The notes: a model not told the origin generated them from the sequence alone. A DNA stretch of 7,612 nt from Rhodospirillaceae bacterium (GCA_028819955.1 JAPPKP010000157.1:1-7612), one strand, 5' to 3'; shown: positions 1-6,771, counted from the first letter of the stretch. Numbers and translations: made by a program.

Positions 1-761
1 GTCTTGTGTCGCGCGCCCAGCTGGATGACAGCCTTCCTGGGTGATAGCCACCAGGCCGCTCCACTGAGCGCCGTCTTTGGCAATGGTTGCACCAACGTCA
101 GCGCCACGCCTGCCTCATTGCATAGCCTTGCCGTCTGGTCCAAAGCCTCAATGACTGGCTCACGTGTCAGGCAGCGGATGTTCCGAACCGCGTGCCTGAA
201 CCGGCTATCGTTGTATTCCGCGCATTCCTGGCCTTCGGCTTCGATCTCGCCCAGCCGGAGCCAGGTGGCCAGTGCAGCCTCGTTGCTCTTGAATCTCGGA
301 GAGTGGCGGTACGCCACATTGGCGAGGCCATAGCGAGCGGTCCAGGCATCGACTGAACCCACTCGAAAGAACGCCAGCAACTTCGCCACAGCATCGATAT
401 CCGATTTCGGGCGCTGGAAGCAGCCACGCTTTACCAAGTCCGAGACGGGGAAGGCCTTGACCCATTCTGCGGAAGCAGCGGCATTCCGGGCCTCGACCTC
501 CCGAGCTCGGTGAAGCCGAAATTCGGACTCGATTCCGAGCCAGATGCTGGCATCGACGCCAAGCACCTTCTCGAACTGCAATGCGGTTCCCGGCTCGAGC
601 GGTGCCTTGCCCGAGATGATCTCGCTGATCAGCTTGGCAGAGCGACCGCACCTGCGCGCGAACTCGGCGTGCGAAATTCCCTCGACCTCGAGGCGCTCCT
701 CAAGGATCCAACCTGGCGGGACCGCATAGTCCGGGCTGAATCGGTTGATTTCTGTCGCCAT
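1..761 (-). CDS. higA: HigA-family antitoxin with C-terminal ImmA/IrrE-like extension (3' end cut by window edge)
   Basis: Seen: an uninterrupted reading frame from ATG at 761 to the left edge, 253 residues with no stop. An SD-like GGAGGAGGGAG lies just before the ATG. Residues 8-90 read as a HigA/VapI-type XRE helix-turn-helix: FSPDYAVPPGWILEERLE, then an HTH core around SHAEFARRCGRSAKLISEII (30-49), then SGKAPLEPGTALQFEKVLG. Family knowledge: plain HigA antitoxins are about 90-130 residues. Longer versions carry an ImmA/IrrE metallopeptidase-like domain, and the visible C-terminus (SGAAWWLSPRKAVIQLGARHK, about 233-253) resembles the strand just before the HExxH helix. That helix would lie past the edge, so zinc-site integrity is unknown. 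Role inferred: neutralises HigB and represses the operon. It starts 14 nt after the higB stop, in the toxin-first order usual for higBA. The HTH call is firm; the peptidase extension is moderately sure. Confidence 0.85.
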   Translation of the reverse strand, partial: MATEINRFSPDYAVPPGWILEERLEVEGISHAEFARRCGRSAKLISEIISGKAPLEPGTALQFEKVLGVDASIWLGIESEFRLHRAREVEARNAAASAEWVKAFPVSDLVKRGCFQRPKSDIDAVAKLLAFFRVGSVDAWTARYGLANVAYRHSPRFKSNEAALATWLRLGEIEAEGQECAEYNDSRFRHAVRNIRCLTREPVIEALDQTARLCNEAGVALTLVQPLPKTALSGAAWWLSPRKAVIQLGARHK

Positions 762-775
762 CTCTCCCTCCTCCG

Positions 776-1111
776 TCAGTGATAGTCGACCACGTCGAGG
801 ATCGTGATCGCCGTCACCTGCTTCGTATCGATTCCTCCATCGTCCTTACGCGGGACCGGCTCGTGATTGGCTACGAAGACGAGCCGGTAGGGGTGAACGA
901 GATCGACAGCGAACTGTTCGTCTCGATCCCCGACGAGCTGATGCCGCCTTTCCGGTGGCGTGGTCGGTACCAGTCCAAGGTTGCGTGCCGCTCGAAGAAC
1001 CGCCAACCGCATCATGATGACCCTCGCCATCCTCGCTCCATGCGCCCTGTGAAGAGCGCCCGCCCCGTTGAAGGTCTTCTGGAGCTTGCGGGTCCTGAAG
1101 GCGATATCCAT
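776..1111 (-). CDS. higB: HigB-type RelE/ParE-superfamily toxin
   Basis: A 111-residue protein with the size and pattern of HigB (plasmid maintenance killer) toxins. It has a basic N-terminus (MDIAFRTRKLQKTFNGAGA), a helix containing LAVLRAARNLGLV (36-48), the core RRHQLVGDRDEQFAVDL (55-71) followed by HPYRLVF (73-79), and a terminal ILDVVDYH, matching the family's closing DYH. Known for the family: ribosome-dependent mRNA endonuclease that slows translation when the antitoxin is lost. Seen: ATG at 1111 with a modest AAGG at 1121-1124 (9-nt spacing), and a stop at 776-778 only 14 nt before the antitoxin ATG, so the two are cotranscribed. The loop after HPYRLVF is longer than in short HigBs, with NHEPVPRKDDGG at 82-93. 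This may be a subgroup that pairs with long HigA partners (inference). Confidence 0.88.
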   Translation of the reverse strand: MDIAFRTRKLQKTFNGAGALHRAHGARMARVIMMRLAVLRAARNLGLVPTTPPERRHQLVGDRDEQFAVDLVHPYRLVFVANHEPVPRKDDGGIDTKQVTAITILDVVDYH

Positions 1112-1125
1112 TGTAATGGGCCTTG

Positions 1126-1148
1126 ATCGTTACCTATTGAGTAACGAT
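1126..1148 (-). promoter_or_regulatory. Putative HigA operator upstream of higB
   Basis: Perfect inverted repeat: ATCGTTAC (1126-1133), 7-nt spacer, GTAACGAT (1141-1148). It lies 15 nt upstream of the higB ATG inside an AT-rich patch (about 1134-1175) that stands out from the GC-rich surroundings. A TAATAT at 1152-1147 on the minus strand could be a -10 box, but I see no convincing -35. HigBA-type operons are normally repressed by HigA binding such palindromes over the promoter, so this is the natural autoregulatory site. The binding role is inferred; the repeat is seen. Confidence 0.6.
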
Positions 1149-1270
1149 ATTAATGAATTAATCAACCTCAAATTGTGACTCCCCGGCACAAGAGCCATGC
1201 GCTGCCCCTGAGGTGCGGCGAGGAGACGCGAATGCGCTTACCGCTCCAAACGGGGTCCACCGTCATCACA

Positions 1271-1294
1271 AGCCACTGGGAGCCTGGAGTGGCT
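1271..1294 (-). terminator. Stem-loop directly after the ubiquinone hydroxylase stop codon (possible terminator)
   Basis: AGCCACT (1271-1277) and AGTGGCT (1288-1294) form a perfect 7-bp stem around a 10-nt loop. It abuts the TAG stop at 1295-1297 on the minus strand. No T-run follows on the minus strand, so it is at best a weak intrinsic terminator or an mRNA 3'-end stabiliser. The rest of the 1112-1294 gap holds the higB promoter region and nothing else I recognise. Confidence 0.3.
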
Positions 1295-2563
1295 CTAGAG
1301 AGGTTCGCCGCGGGCGAGGCGTGGCAGGTCGCCCGCAAGACCCATGGCGTGGCGCATGAAGAAGCGCTTGACCGGCGGCATTTCGTTGACCGCCGCCAGC
1401 CCGACGTCGCGGACCAGACGCAGCCCTTGATTGTCGTTCGAGAAGAGGCGGTTGAGACCGTCGGTCACGCCGATCAGCACCACTGAGTCGAAGCGCCGCC
1501 GACGCTGGTAGTGCGTGAGCACGTCGTCGCCACCGATGTCCAGACCGAGGCGTGCGCGGTCCACCACCAGCTCGGCCAGCACCGCGGCGTCGCGGATGCC
1601 GAGGTTGAAGCCCTGGCCCGCGAGCGGATGGATCGCGTGGGCCGCATCGCCCGCGAGCGCGAGGCGGGGCGCGACATAGCGCTTCGCATGGGTGAGCCGC
1701 AGGGGATAGCTCCAGCGCGGGCCGGTCGGCTCCAGCGCGCCCAGAAAATCGCCGAAGCGCGCGCCAAGCTCTCTGGCAAACACCTCGGCCGACGCCTCCA
1801 TCAGGGCGGGCGCCAGCCCCGCCTTCTCGGTCCAGACCAGGGAGGAACGCTCGCCGGTCATCGGCAGGATCGCGAAGGGCCCGGCCGGCAGAAAGCGCTC
1901 GTGCGCAATGCCCCGGTGCGGACGCTCGTGCTTCACCGTGCAGACGATGCCGGTCTGTTCGTAAGACCAGCACACGGTCTCGATCCCGGCGGCCGCCCGC
2001 AGCCCCGAGTTGGCGCCGTCGGCGGCGACTGCAAGCCGCGCACGCACGCACCGCCCGTCCGCAAGCCGGGCCTCGACCCCGCCGGCGGCAGGCTCCAGCG
2101 CCTCGACCGAAGCCGGCGCCAGGTGGCGAAGCGCAGTCAGCGCCGTCGCCCGCTCCAGCAAGGCGGCACGGATGCTCCGGTTCTCGACGATGTAACCCAG
2201 TGGGTCGCTGCCCACGGTCTTGTGGTCGTAGTGCAGGAAGAGCGGCACATCGCCGTCGGAGACGCGGATCTCCAGGATCGGCTGCGCATCTGCCGCGAGC
2301 GCGGGCCAGAGGCCGATACCGTCCAACACCCGCCTGGAGCCGAGAGCGATCGACGAGACCCTGCCGTCGAACGCGGTATCCTTCATCGCCGCCGGAGGCG
2401 TGCCGTCGACCACCGCCGTCTCGATCCCGGCGCCAGAGAGCGCAACGCCGAGCGTGAGCCCGACGAGGCCGCCGCCGACGATGACGACATCGACCTCAAT
2501 ACGCTCCCTCGCTTCCGCCGCCATGCCTTGTTCCGCTCCCCAAGCATCCGCGAACGCAAGCAT
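1295..2563 (-). CDS. UbiH/UbiF/VisC/COQ6-family FAD-dependent ubiquinone-biosynthesis hydroxylase
   Basis: Aromatic flavin monooxygenase expected to hydroxylate the prenylated ring in ubiquinone biosynthesis, in the cytoplasm or at the inner membrane. It has all three fingerprints of class A flavin hydroxylases: the dinucleotide motif VVIVGGGLVGLTL (26-38, GxGxxG at 30-35), the DG motif AADGANSGLR (180-189), and the GD motif LAGDAAHAIHPLAGQGFNLG (303-322). The last is the UbiH/COQ6 signature. Full length for the family at 422 residues. Two starts are possible. ATG 2563 has a weak GGGATAGG. ATG 2524 (residue 14) has GGGGAG about 11 nt upstream and leaves only 10 residues before the first beta strand, which is more typical, so the shorter form may be correct. 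Alphaproteobacterial members (UbiL type) can act on more than one ring carbon, and sequence alone does not tell which. It is divergent from the transporter operon. Confidence 0.93.
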   Translation of the reverse strand: MLAFADAWGAEQGMAAEARERIEVDVVIVGGGLVGLTLGVALSGAGIETAVVDGTPPAAMKDTAFDGRVSSIALGSRRVLDGIGLWPALAADAQPILEIRVSDGDVPLFLHYDHKTVGSDPLGYIVENRSIRAALLERATALTALRHLAPASVEALEPAAGGVEARLADGRCVRARLAVAADGANSGLRAAAGIETVCWSYEQTGIVCTVKHERPHRGIAHERFLPAGPFAILPMTGERSSLVWTEKAGLAPALMEASAEVFARELGARFGDFLGALEPTGPRWSYPLRLTHAKRYVAPRLALAGDAAHAIHPLAGQGFNLGIRDAAVLAELVVDRARLGLDIGGDDVLTHYQRRRRFDSVVLIGVTDGLNRLFSNDNQGLRLVRDVGLAAVNEMPPVKRFFMRHAMGLAGDLPRLARGEPL

Positions 2564-2619
2564 CCTATCCCGGATTGCCGCATGGCGGGGCGGTCCTCAG
2601 GCCGTGCAGCCTGCGTTGT

Positions 2620-2650
2620 TTGACAGAGACAGGCCGCGCCGGGCTATCCT
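2620..2650 (+). promoter_or_regulatory. Candidate sigma70-type promoter for the transporter operon
   Basis: A perfect TTGACA (2620-2625) is followed by GCTATCCT (2643-2650). That box resembles the alphaproteobacterial -10 pattern GCTAnAwC, with 17 nt between TTGACA and GCTATC. It points towards the binding-protein gene and leaves a leader of about 70 nt. The 162-nt divergent gap (2564-2725) also has a short inverted repeat CAGGC-6-GCCTG (2598-2613) just upstream, which might be a regulator site. No regulator gene is present in the window. The promoter is inferred from sequence match alone. Confidence 0.45.
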
Positions 2651-2725
2651 GTCCCCGCGGTCCCCCAATCACATCAGGCAAACGAAACCGGGGCAGCCGC
2701 CGGGAGACACAAGGGAGAGGAAGTC

Positions 2726-3787
2726 ATGCAGGCGGGGAAAATTCTGAGACACGCGGCGATCGCCGCAGTCCTTGCGCTCGGCATCGCGGTCGGCGGCCAG
2801 AGCGCGAATGCGGATGGCTACAAGGTCATCTACATCGCACCACAGCTCAACAACGCCGCCGATATCGTCATCGCCAGGAACTGGCAGGACGTCGCCGAGA
2901 GTCTCGGCATGGACGCGGTCATCAAGAACGCTGAGATTTCGGCCAAGCGGGAGGCCGACGAATGGGCGACGGCGATCGCGCTCGGCTATGACGCGATCGT
3001 CGGCGGGCCCGTGGACAGCCTGGCGGCCACCATATCGGTCAAGAAGGCCAACGAGGCCGGCATCCCGGTCTTCATGCTCGGCCGCACCTCGGCGGGCGGC
3101 AAGGTCGAGCTGATCGCGCGGGCCGACAACATCTCGCTCGGCACGATCGCTGCCGAGGAGCTGGTCAAGCGCATCGAGGAGCAGCGCGGCGAGGTCGCCG
3201 GCAAGGTGCTCGAGCTGCACGGCCCCATGGACCAGGTCAACGCACGCCAGCGGTCGGAGGCGATCCAGGCGGTGCTGGCGAAGCACCCGAAGATCGAGCT
3301 GATCCGCAAGCTGCAACACTGGACGCCGGAGGAGTTCTTCGACATCACCAAGTCGGTCGCCAGCGCCAACGAGCTGGTCGGCATCACCATGGGCAGCGAC
3401 GTGATTCCGGGCGTCGATGCGGCGCTCGACTCGCTCGGCCAGCTCAAGAAGATCGGCGAGCCCGGCCACATCGTGGTGACCGGAATCGACGCCGATCCCC
3501 GCATCCTCGATCTGATCGGCAACGACCTGTGGGATGCGTCCGCACTGCAGGACATGGTGGGCTACGGCACGATCCTCGCCCATTACATCAAGCATTACCT
3601 CGACGGCAGCTTCAAAATTACTGCCGCCGGTCCCATCGACAATCCGGGCGCGCCCTATCACGGGATCGAGGCGCGCTGGTCCGAGGCCACCGAGGGTTGG
3701 CAAATCGAGACGCCGAGCCGCCCGGTGGACAAGTCGAACTACACCGACCCCACCCTCTGGGGTAACGCGATCAAGAAGTACCAGTAG
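2726..3787 (+). CDS. Periplasmic sugar-type ABC transporter substrate-binding protein (RbsB/FrcB-like, Peripla_BP_4)
   Basis: Soluble receptor of a ribose-type importer. The first ~29 residues are a Sec signal peptide: Lys/Arg/His near the N-terminus, hydrophobic AAIAAVLALGIAVGG (10-24), and an ANA-D cleavage site after residue 29. The mature part is a two-lobe type I binding protein: a first beta strand YKVIYIAP (32-39), alternating alpha/beta units, a VGGPVDSL turn, and the hinge-side motif VVTGIDADPRILDLI typical of RbsB-like proteins. At 353 residues it is slightly longer than RbsB, mostly from the C-terminal tail after about residue 320. The start has a strong GGGAGAGGA 4 nt upstream (2713-2721). 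The first strand is followed by QLNNAADIVIARNW rather than the common NPFF-type aromatic segment, so the ligand may not be a simple hexose or ribose (inference). First gene of the operon. Confidence 0.92.
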   Translation: MQAGKILRHAAIAAVLALGIAVGGQSANADGYKVIYIAPQLNNAADIVIARNWQDVAESLGMDAVIKNAEISAKREADEWATAIALGYDAIVGGPVDSLAATISVKKANEAGIPVFMLGRTSAGGKVELIARADNISLGTIAAEELVKRIEEQRGEVAGKVLELHGPMDQVNARQRSEAIQAVLAKHPKIELIRKLQHWTPEEFFDITKSVASANELVGITMGSDVIPGVDAALDSLGQLKKIGEPGHIVVTGIDADPRILDLIGNDLWDASALQDMVGYGTILAHYIKHYLDGSFKITAAGPIDNPGAPYHGIEARWSEATEGWQIETPSRPVDKSNYTDPTLWGNAIKKYQ

Positions 3788-3804
3788 ACCCGCGCCAAGG
3801 GCAT

Positions 3805-3836
3805 GCAGGAATCGGGCGGGCCCGCCCGATTCCTGC
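3805..3836. repeat. Perfect 32-bp palindrome (intercistronic hairpin)
   Basis: Left arm GCAGGAATCGGGCGGG (3805-3820) is followed at once by its exact reverse complement (3821-3836), giving a 16-bp arm with no spacer (effective loop GGCC). It starts 17 nt after the binding-protein stop. There is no T-run on either strand, so it is more likely an mRNA 3'-end stabiliser or partial terminator that keeps the binding protein more abundant than the membrane components, as known for REP elements in malE-malF. That role is inferred. Confidence 0.8.
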
Positions 3837-3849
3837 GGCCGGGCGATGA

Positions 3850-3881
3850 GCCGCGGCGGCGCGACGGCGAGTTGCCGCGGC
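3850..3881. repeat. Second short inverted repeat in the binding protein-permease gap
   Basis: GCCGCGGC occurs at 3850-3857 and again at 3874-3881. The octamer is itself palindromic, so the copies can pair with each other around a 16-nt loop. It follows the 32-bp palindrome and precedes the weak permease start, and could hide or expose it in the mRNA (inference). Confidence 0.4.
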
Positions 3882-3924
3882 CTCGCATGATCCTTATCGG
3901 CTGCACACGGCGAGGCGACCGGGA

Positions 3925-4902
3925 TTGACCAGGTTCCTCCTCAGGAACGCGGTCTGGATCGTGCTCCTGTTCACGACGATCGCGTTCGTCGCCGTCGAGC
4001 CGCGCCTTCTCTCGGTGCGGATATTCATCAACGTTCTGGAGCACTCGTCGATCCTCGGCATTCTGGTGATCGGCATGATCTTCTGCCTGCTCGCCGGCCG
4101 CTTCGACCTGTCCTCGGAATCGACGCTGGGTTTCACCGCGCTCGTCGGCGCGTGGATGGTGTCGACCAACCCGTTCTTCGGCTCGGGCTGGCAGCTGCCA
4201 CCGGCTTTGGTCATCGTCCTCATGCTGGGGATGGGGGCGGGGGTCGGGTGCCTCAACAGCTTCTTCATCATCAAGCTCCGCGTGAACGCCTTCATCGTGA
4301 CGCTCGCCATGCTGCTGGCGCTCCGGGGCTTCACCTATGTCTTCACCAACGCCAACACGATGTACGACCTGCCGCCTTCGTTCGCCGCGCTCGGCGGCTA
4401 CAGCATCGGCGGTCTGCTGCCGGTGTCGGTGATCCTGTTCCTGGGTCTGTTCGTCCTGAGCCAGTTCGTTCTCAGCTACACCGCTTTCGGCCGCGACCTC
4501 TATGCGATCGGCGGCAACCGCGAGGCGGCGTTCGCCGCAGGCATCCGGGTCGATCGGCGGACGCTCACCGCCTTCGTCCTTTCAGGTATGCTGGGCGCGC
4601 TGGCGGCCTGGGTGCTGGCAGGCCGGCTGCAGGCGGTGACCATCAACCTCGGGCAGGGCATGGTGTTCGAGGTCTTCGCCGCCGCGGTGATCGGCGGGGT
4701 GAGCCTCGCCGGCGGCAAGGGCACCATGATGGGGCCGCTCGGCGGGGTGCTGCTCCTGGGCGTGATCACGACGGGGCTCAGCGTCATGCCGATCTCCAGC
4801 TTCTGGGTCGACGCCGTACGTGGGGTCCTGATCCTGGCCGCCGTCGTGCTGTGGCGCGTGTCGGAGATATTCGAAGAGCGATGGCGCACGGGGACAGCCT
4901 GA
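3925..4902 (+). CDS. Sugar-type ABC transporter permease (BPD_transp_2, RbsC/FrcC-like)
   Basis: Inner-membrane channel subunit of 325 residues, mostly hydrophobic, with about 8-10 membrane helices starting at WIVLLFTTIAFVAV (11-24). The family pattern is clear: an N-terminal helix then LLSVRIFINVLEHSSILGILVIGM, a DLS motif (here GRFDLSSEST, where many relatives have DLSVGS), LRVNAFIVTLAMLLALRGFTY, then AFGRDLYAIGGNREAAFAAGI, the cytoplasmic loop that likely contacts the ATPase. It ends with VIGGVSLAGGKGTMMGPLGG and a closing SSFWVDAVRGVLIL segment. The start is TTG at 3925. The frame is open back to a TGA at 3847 with no ATG or GTG, and the next Met is about 50 residues in, so TTG is the credible start. 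GAGG lies at 3912-3915. The stop overlaps the ATPase ATG (TGATG), implying translational coupling. Likely a homodimer, as only one permease is encoded. Confidence 0.92.
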   Translation: MTRFLLRNAVWIVLLFTTIAFVAVEPRLLSVRIFINVLEHSSILGILVIGMIFCLLAGRFDLSSESTLGFTALVGAWMVSTNPFFGSGWQLPPALVIVLMLGMGAGVGCLNSFFIIKLRVNAFIVTLAMLLALRGFTYVFTNANTMYDLPPSFAALGGYSIGGLLPVSVILFLGLFVLSQFVLSYTAFGRDLYAIGGNREAAFAAGIRVDRRTLTAFVLSGMLGALAAWVLAGRLQAVTINLGQGMVFEVFAAAVIGGVSLAGGKGTMMGPLGGVLLLGVITTGLSVMPISSFWVDAVRGVLILAAVVLWRVSEIFEERWRTGTA

Positions 4903-5645
4903 TGAGCGGGGCGGAACGCAAAGCGCTGCTGCGCGTGCGCGGGCTCTCCAAGCGCTTCGATCACGTCGTGGCGCTCGATGGCGTGAGCTTCGAGGCGCAT
5001 GGCAACGAGGTGCTGGGTCTCGTCGGCGACAACGGGGCGGGCAAGTCGACGCTGATCAAGCTGGTCTCGGGTGTCCATCGCCCCAACGCGGGCGAGATCG
5101 TCTTCGCCGACGAAGAGGTGGCCTTCGCGACGCCGCGGGACTCGCGCGAGCGCGGCATCGAGGTGATCTACCAGGACATGGCGCTGGTGGACGAGCTTGA
5201 AGTCTGGGAGAACGTCTTCCTCGGCCGTCTGCTGCGCACGCAGATCAAGACCATCGACCGGCGGCGCATGATCGCCGAGGCGGCGGAGCTGCTGGAGAGC
5301 TTGGGCCTCGGCTCGCTGTCGCCCACCTCTCAGGTGGGCTATCTCTCGGGCGGGCAGAAGAAGGCGGTGGCCATCAGCCGCGCGCTCTATTGGGACGCGC
5401 GGCTGATCTTCATGGACGAGCCGACCGCCGCGCTCGCGGTGGTCGAGATCGGCAAGGTGCTCGAGCTGATCGGCCGCCTGCGCGAGACCGGCGTGGCCGT
5501 GGTATTCGTGAGTCATAATCTGCAGGAGATATTCTCGACGGCAGACCGCATCATGGTGCTGCACCGGGGTCAGCTCGCCGGCATCAGGCCAACCGGAGAG
5601 ACCGACCAGGACGAGATCATCAAGCTCATGATGGGCGTGCGTTGA
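4902..5645 (+). CDS. Single-domain ABC transporter ATPase (FrcA-like)
   Basis: Cytoplasmic ATPase driving the importer, 247 residues with one nucleotide-binding domain. Walker A GDNGAGKST (42-50), Q-loop VIYQDM (Gln 91), signature LSGGQKKAVAISRAL (148-162), Walker B LIFMDEP (168-174), switch His 205 in VFVSHNL. RbsA, XylG and MglA carry two fused domains in about 500 residues. This half-size form matches the FrcA type and should work as a homodimer. The D-loop reads AALAVVE where close relatives commonly have a Gly after AAL; this should be tolerated. The ATG at 4902 is chosen because it overlaps the permease stop in TGATG and gives a normal N-terminus. The same frame is open far upstream but only as a shadow of the permease gene. 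Confidence 0.93.
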   Translation: MSGAERKALLRVRGLSKRFDHVVALDGVSFEAHGNEVLGLVGDNGAGKSTLIKLVSGVHRPNAGEIVFADEEVAFATPRDSRERGIEVIYQDMALVDELEVWENVFLGRLLRTQIKTIDRRRMIAEAAELLESLGLGSLSPTSQVGYLSGGQKKAVAISRALYWDARLIFMDEPTAALAVVEIGKVLELIGRLRETGVAVVFVSHNLQEIFSTADRIMVLHRGQLAGIRPTGETDQDEIIKLMMGVR

Positions 5646-5679
5646 AGACGGCGCCCGTCGCCGAGCGGGAGGGAGCGCA

Positions 5680-6660
5680 GTGACGATCAGTGCGGAGCAG
5701 TTGGCGCAATACGAGCGCGATGGATTCCTCATCGTCGAGGGAATGTTCTCGGACGACGACCTCCAGCCGGTGATCGACGAGTTCGAGGCGGCCGTCGACT
5801 CGCTCGCCGGGCGCCTGTTCGAGGCGGGCCGAATCACCAGCGCGTACGCGGATGAGGGCTTCTACACCCGCATGGCCAAGGTCGCCGCCGAGTACGACGA
5901 AGCACCCGGCCTCATGCAAATCTCCACGCCCATGGGGCCGGAGCTCGCGGCGCTCTGGTCGTCGGATCGCCTGCTCGGCATCGTGGCCGCGATCATCGGC
6001 CCCGATATCGAGGGCGGTGCGATCTGGAACGTGCGCCCCAAGGTGCCGGAAAACGTATTGATGACGGTGCCGTGGCACCAGGATTCCGGCTACCTCGCGC
6101 CGGGCGGCCAGGGTACTGCGCAGCCCGCCTGCTGGATCCCCCTGCTCGACGTGGGCGAGGAGAATGGCTGCCTGCAGGTCGTGCGCGGCGGTCACCGGCC
6201 CAGCGGCAACGCCCGCCACAAGGTCGAGAAGGTGATCGGCGATCCGCGCTCGTGGTATCTCTACATCGACGAAGACGACCTGCCCCCCGGCGACGTGGTG
6301 ACCTGCGCGATGCGCAAGGGCTCGGTGCTCTTCATCCATGAGAACATGCCGCACCGGGGGCTCTGGAACCGCTCCGACCACGTGCGCTGGGCGATCGACG
6401 TGCGCTGGCAGCGGCCGAGCGACCCGACAGGGCTGGAGGGTGTGCTGATCCGCGGACCCCGGATGCGCAGAGGCGACGACCCCGGCTTCCGCCCCGACAT
6501 GATGGCGTGGGCACGGGAGGAGCGGGAGAAGTACGACGCATGGGTCAACAGAGGCGACGGCGACCCGCTGAACCCGGCGATCGACGGCTCCTGGTATTTC
6601 GCCCGCTGGGACCCCGCGTTCAGCGCGGACGACCCGGCGCAGGCGGAAGAGAGACCCTAG
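5680..6660 (+). CDS. Phytanoyl-CoA dioxygenase (PhyH) family Fe(II)/2-oxoglutarate oxygenase
   Basis: Predicted non-haem iron, 2-oxoglutarate-dependent hydroxylase, 326 residues, cytoplasmic (no signal peptide). The N-terminus ISAEQLAQYERDGFLIVEGM is the usual PhyH opening. The iron triad is visible as WHQD (His133, Asp135) and His225 in MPHRG. Arg236 in HVRW lies 11 residues after the distal His, the spacing of the 2-oxoglutarate-binding Arg in PhyH. CWIPLLDVGEENGCLQVVRGGH (151-172) is the family's strand-rich core with the ENGCL turn. The GTG start at 5680 is set by GGGAGGGAG just upstream. It sits 34 nt after the ATPase in the same direction, so it is probably the last operon gene. Its substrate is likely the imported compound or a derivative (inference); family members also act on ectoine, phosphonates and secondary metabolites. 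Its TAG stop shares its G with the inserted element that follows. Confidence 0.92.
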   Translation: MTISAEQLAQYERDGFLIVEGMFSDDDLQPVIDEFEAAVDSLAGRLFEAGRITSAYADEGFYTRMAKVAAEYDEAPGLMQISTPMGPELAALWSSDRLLGIVAAIIGPDIEGGAIWNVRPKVPENVLMTVPWHQDSGYLAPGGQGTAQPACWIPLLDVGEENGCLQVVRGGHRPSGNARHKVEKVIGDPRSWYLYIDEDDLPPGDVVTCAMRKGSVLFIHENMPHRGLWNRSDHVRWAIDVRWQRPSDPTGLEGVLIRGPRMRRGDDPGFRPDMMAWAREEREKYDAWVNRGDGDPLNPAIDGSWYFARWDPAFSADDPAQAEERP

Positions 6661-6704
6661 TGTCCCGATCGAGAAGCTCGTACGCTTTGCCGAGAACCCC
6701 AATA

Positions 6705-6736
6705 CGTCATGGCCGGGCTTGACCCGGCCATCCACG
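6705..6736. repeat. REP-like palindrome, copy 1
   Basis: ATGGCCGGG (6709-6717), loop CTTGA, CCCGGCCAT (6723-6731): a perfect 9-bp stem. Mismatched outer CGT (6705-6707) and ACG (6734-6736) extend it. Read on the minus strand it encodes the start of MDGRVKPGHD, a peptide that appears as a false N-terminus in many alphaproteobacterial annotations because this repeat is dispersed in those genomes (established knowledge). Lying between convergent genes, it can also serve as a bidirectional terminator or mRNA stabiliser. Confidence 0.75.
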
Positions 6737-6771
6737 TGTTGGCTCGAGACTCAACGGATCTGGCAGAGAGA

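Noticed and set aside
1511..2623. Long plus-strand open frame opposite the flavin hydroxylase
   Set aside because: The minus strand carries all three flavin-hydroxylase motifs; the plus product is low-complexity Arg-rich.
2674..2698. AAACG-containing stretch resembling a LacI-family half-site upstream of the binding-protein gene
   Set aside because: The second half does not mirror it, and no LacI-type regulator is in the window.
2669..3703. Long minus-strand open frame opposite the binding-protein gene
   Set aside because: High-GC shadow: the plus-strand frame has a signal peptide, an RBS and clear binding-protein motifs, while the minus product resembles no family I know.
4152..4901. Upstream extension of the ATPase frame, suggesting a fusion protein
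   Set aside because: This part is the permease gene read in another frame. The ATG at 4902 overlapping the permease stop gives a normal ATPase N-terminus.
4500..5837. Long minus-strand open frame across permease, ATPase and dioxygenase genes
   Set aside because: It spans three well-supported genes, is rich in Arg/His/Pro/Ala and shows no domain; typical antisense shadow.
5626..6735. Minus-strand frame starting MDGRVKPGHD opposite the dioxygenase
   Set aside because: Its start comes from REP copy 1, a well-known false N-terminus. The rest is antisense to a dioxygenase with intact catalytic residues.
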